Assembly: GCA_903772945.1 (NCBI GenBank)
Contig: CAICTM010000767.1
Location: forward strand, 1-49,481
From: Seminavis robusta
Taxonomy: Eukaryota > Bacillariophyta > Bacillariophyceae > Naviculales > Naviculaceae
Direction: 5' to 3'
Length of the DNA: 49,481 nucleotides
The notes below the pieces were generated by a model. The model did not search any database, was not told where the DNA came from, and worked only from the letters and a program-made list of their open reading frames with translations. The first letter of the stretch is position 1. Each line of letters opens with the position of its first letter. The position numbers and the translations under genes are program-made. Shown in pieces: positions 48,418 through 49,481 of this stretch.

Positions 48418-49481
48418 GTGGTAATGGTGGGGGGGACCGTGGCAGCCGCAGCCAATGGAACAGGTCGCCCCAAAGGCCGTTCGTCCATGTCGGCCGCACG
48501 GGCCATGTTTGAACAGAACATTGAAAAGAATGGCAAGCAGCAACCACACACAACCACCCAGCGCAAAGTAATGCCCAAGGGACGTCGGGTCACCTGCCCG
48601 CTTCCAAATTGGTGGATGGTGGTGGAGAATGGAAATTGTCCGTAGTCCGTTAAAGAGAAGTCCCATGCGACGACAACGACGACAAACAGCGGCTCCATCG
48701 TCTCCAGTACGCAAACCGCCACAACTGCAATCGTTGGAAGACGACGACGACGACGATCGGGATGTGATGACGGCACAGCCGAGACGGAACAGTCGGCCAG
48801 TTTGAAGAATTCTCACGACGATGCAGAAGCCGACGCGGCATCGCCGACCACCACTACCGAAACTGCCTCGGACGATTCCTCGGAAGGATCACAACAACAA
48901 GCAACCACAACAACCTCAGGCGACTACGAGCAGTGAATCCACTCCTCCCCGCAAAATCACGGCGGCAAAGTCGAATAGTCAGGACCAGACCACCGAATGC
49001 GGTTCGCAAAATCCAACGCGTATCTCGCCAATGGTCTGCCAACAAGAAGAACAAGATGCGGAGAGAAACGCAACAGATTCAATTGCAAGAACTCGAAGCA
49101 AAACGAGAAAAGGAAAGCAAGCGACTCGAACAAATCAAACAGGGACGACAAGTCAAGAGCATTCGAAATTCACTTTCGGTCTTTCAACAGACGATTGAGA
49201 AAAACAAGGAATTTGGATTCGAGTCTTCGCCCGTTCCAGAGGCATGGCAAGCCAAGCATGCCAAGAAACAAGACGACGAGGAGGAGGAACCCAAGAGACG
49301 CATCACCGATACAGATGCCGCCAAAGCTGCCGTCCAAGAGTTGAATGCCAGCGTCAAGCAGTTGCAATGGCAAGCCATTCAAGCTTCTTTTGAAGAAGAA
49401 GAGTCCGTGGAAGAAGATGCCGCCTTGGAATCGGCTTCGTCGTCGTCGTCGGTGGGTCGTCGGGAATCTCTTCTCTTTTTC
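48418..49481 (+). CDS. Partial coiled-coil protein gene, cut by the window end
   Basis: The clearest coding part is an open frame running to the last base. From about 48960 it reads VRKIQRVSRQWSANKKN, then a long charged coiled-coil (QLQELEAKREKESKRLEQIK; LSVFQQTIEKNKEFGFE) and an acidic Ser-rich end (SVEEDAALESASSSSS). Upstream, a different frame starts at the ATG at 48418 with AAAANGTGRPKGRSSMSAAR and AMFEQNIEKNGKQ, meets a TAG at 48643-48645, then continues in the same frame as a Thr/Ser/Asp-rich stretch to 48936. Introns probably join these parts, but the exact splice sites are not clear. The 3' end is outside the window. Function unknown. Confidence 0.5.

Noticed and set aside
1..49481. 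CRISPR arrays, rRNA or tRNA genes
   Set aside because: No regularly spaced repeats of CRISPR type, no rRNA core sequences, and no convincing tRNA cloverleaf with matched acceptor and T-arm were found by eye. A tRNA scan would be needed to exclude a divergent one.

Overview
The window looks like nuclear DNA of a pennate diatom or a close stramenopile. Reasons: mostly intron-poor protein genes between long non-coding spacers, a GABA-B-like class C receptor, an ESCRT VTA1 gene and an ABC half-transporter, mixed with Copia, PIF/Harbinger, hAT-like and non-LTR elements. The large, receptor-bearing, transposon-rich layout recalls Seminavis-type genomes, but this is inference and no marker gene fixes the species.

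Left third (1-14.5 kb), a transposon graveyard. Positions 1-810 hold a decayed Copia 3' end with a probable LTR. An apparently complete 4,040-bp PIF/Harbinger element (849-4888) has perfect 18-bp terminal inverted repeats, TTA target duplications, a DDE transposase and a convergent SANT/Myb-like accessory gene. It splits an older reading frame. Next comes a tight cluster of small unknown ORFs on both strands (4.9-6.3 kb), then a broken PD-(D/E)XK-like gene between two copies of a roughly 230-bp direct repeat. Two small host-like genes (9.8 and 12.7 kb) precede a 694-bp hAT-type MITE with perfect 20-bp inverted repeats and an 8-bp target duplication.

Middle (14.5-26 kb). A possibly broken spliced gene (15.6-16.6 kb) and a polyglutamine protein gene are followed by the most remarkable element: a nearly 8-kb reverse-strand non-LTR retrotransposon. 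Reading its coding strand through frameshifts shows a gag-like region, two C2H2 zinc fingers, a reverse transcriptase with a YIDD centre, a knuckle-like DPYGDH motif and a C-terminal restriction-like (PD-(D/E)XK) endonuclease domain. It probably ends in a TTTA-type microsatellite tail.

Right half (26-49.5 kb), host genes: a SAM-dependent methyltransferase, a protein kinase with a long N-lobe insertion and an out-of-frame acidic tail, a MYND zinc-finger protein, VTA1, the class C receptor, a disrupted aspartic-protease-like gene, a small divergent ORF, a DDHD-domain phospholipase, an ABC half-transporter, a possible small secreted protein and the 5' part of a coiled-coil gene cut by the window end. 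Membrane traffic, lipid hydrolysis, signalling and transport are represented, but nothing shows these genes form one pathway. The spacers are rich in short palindromes built from TACCGGTA, GCTAGC and ACATGT.
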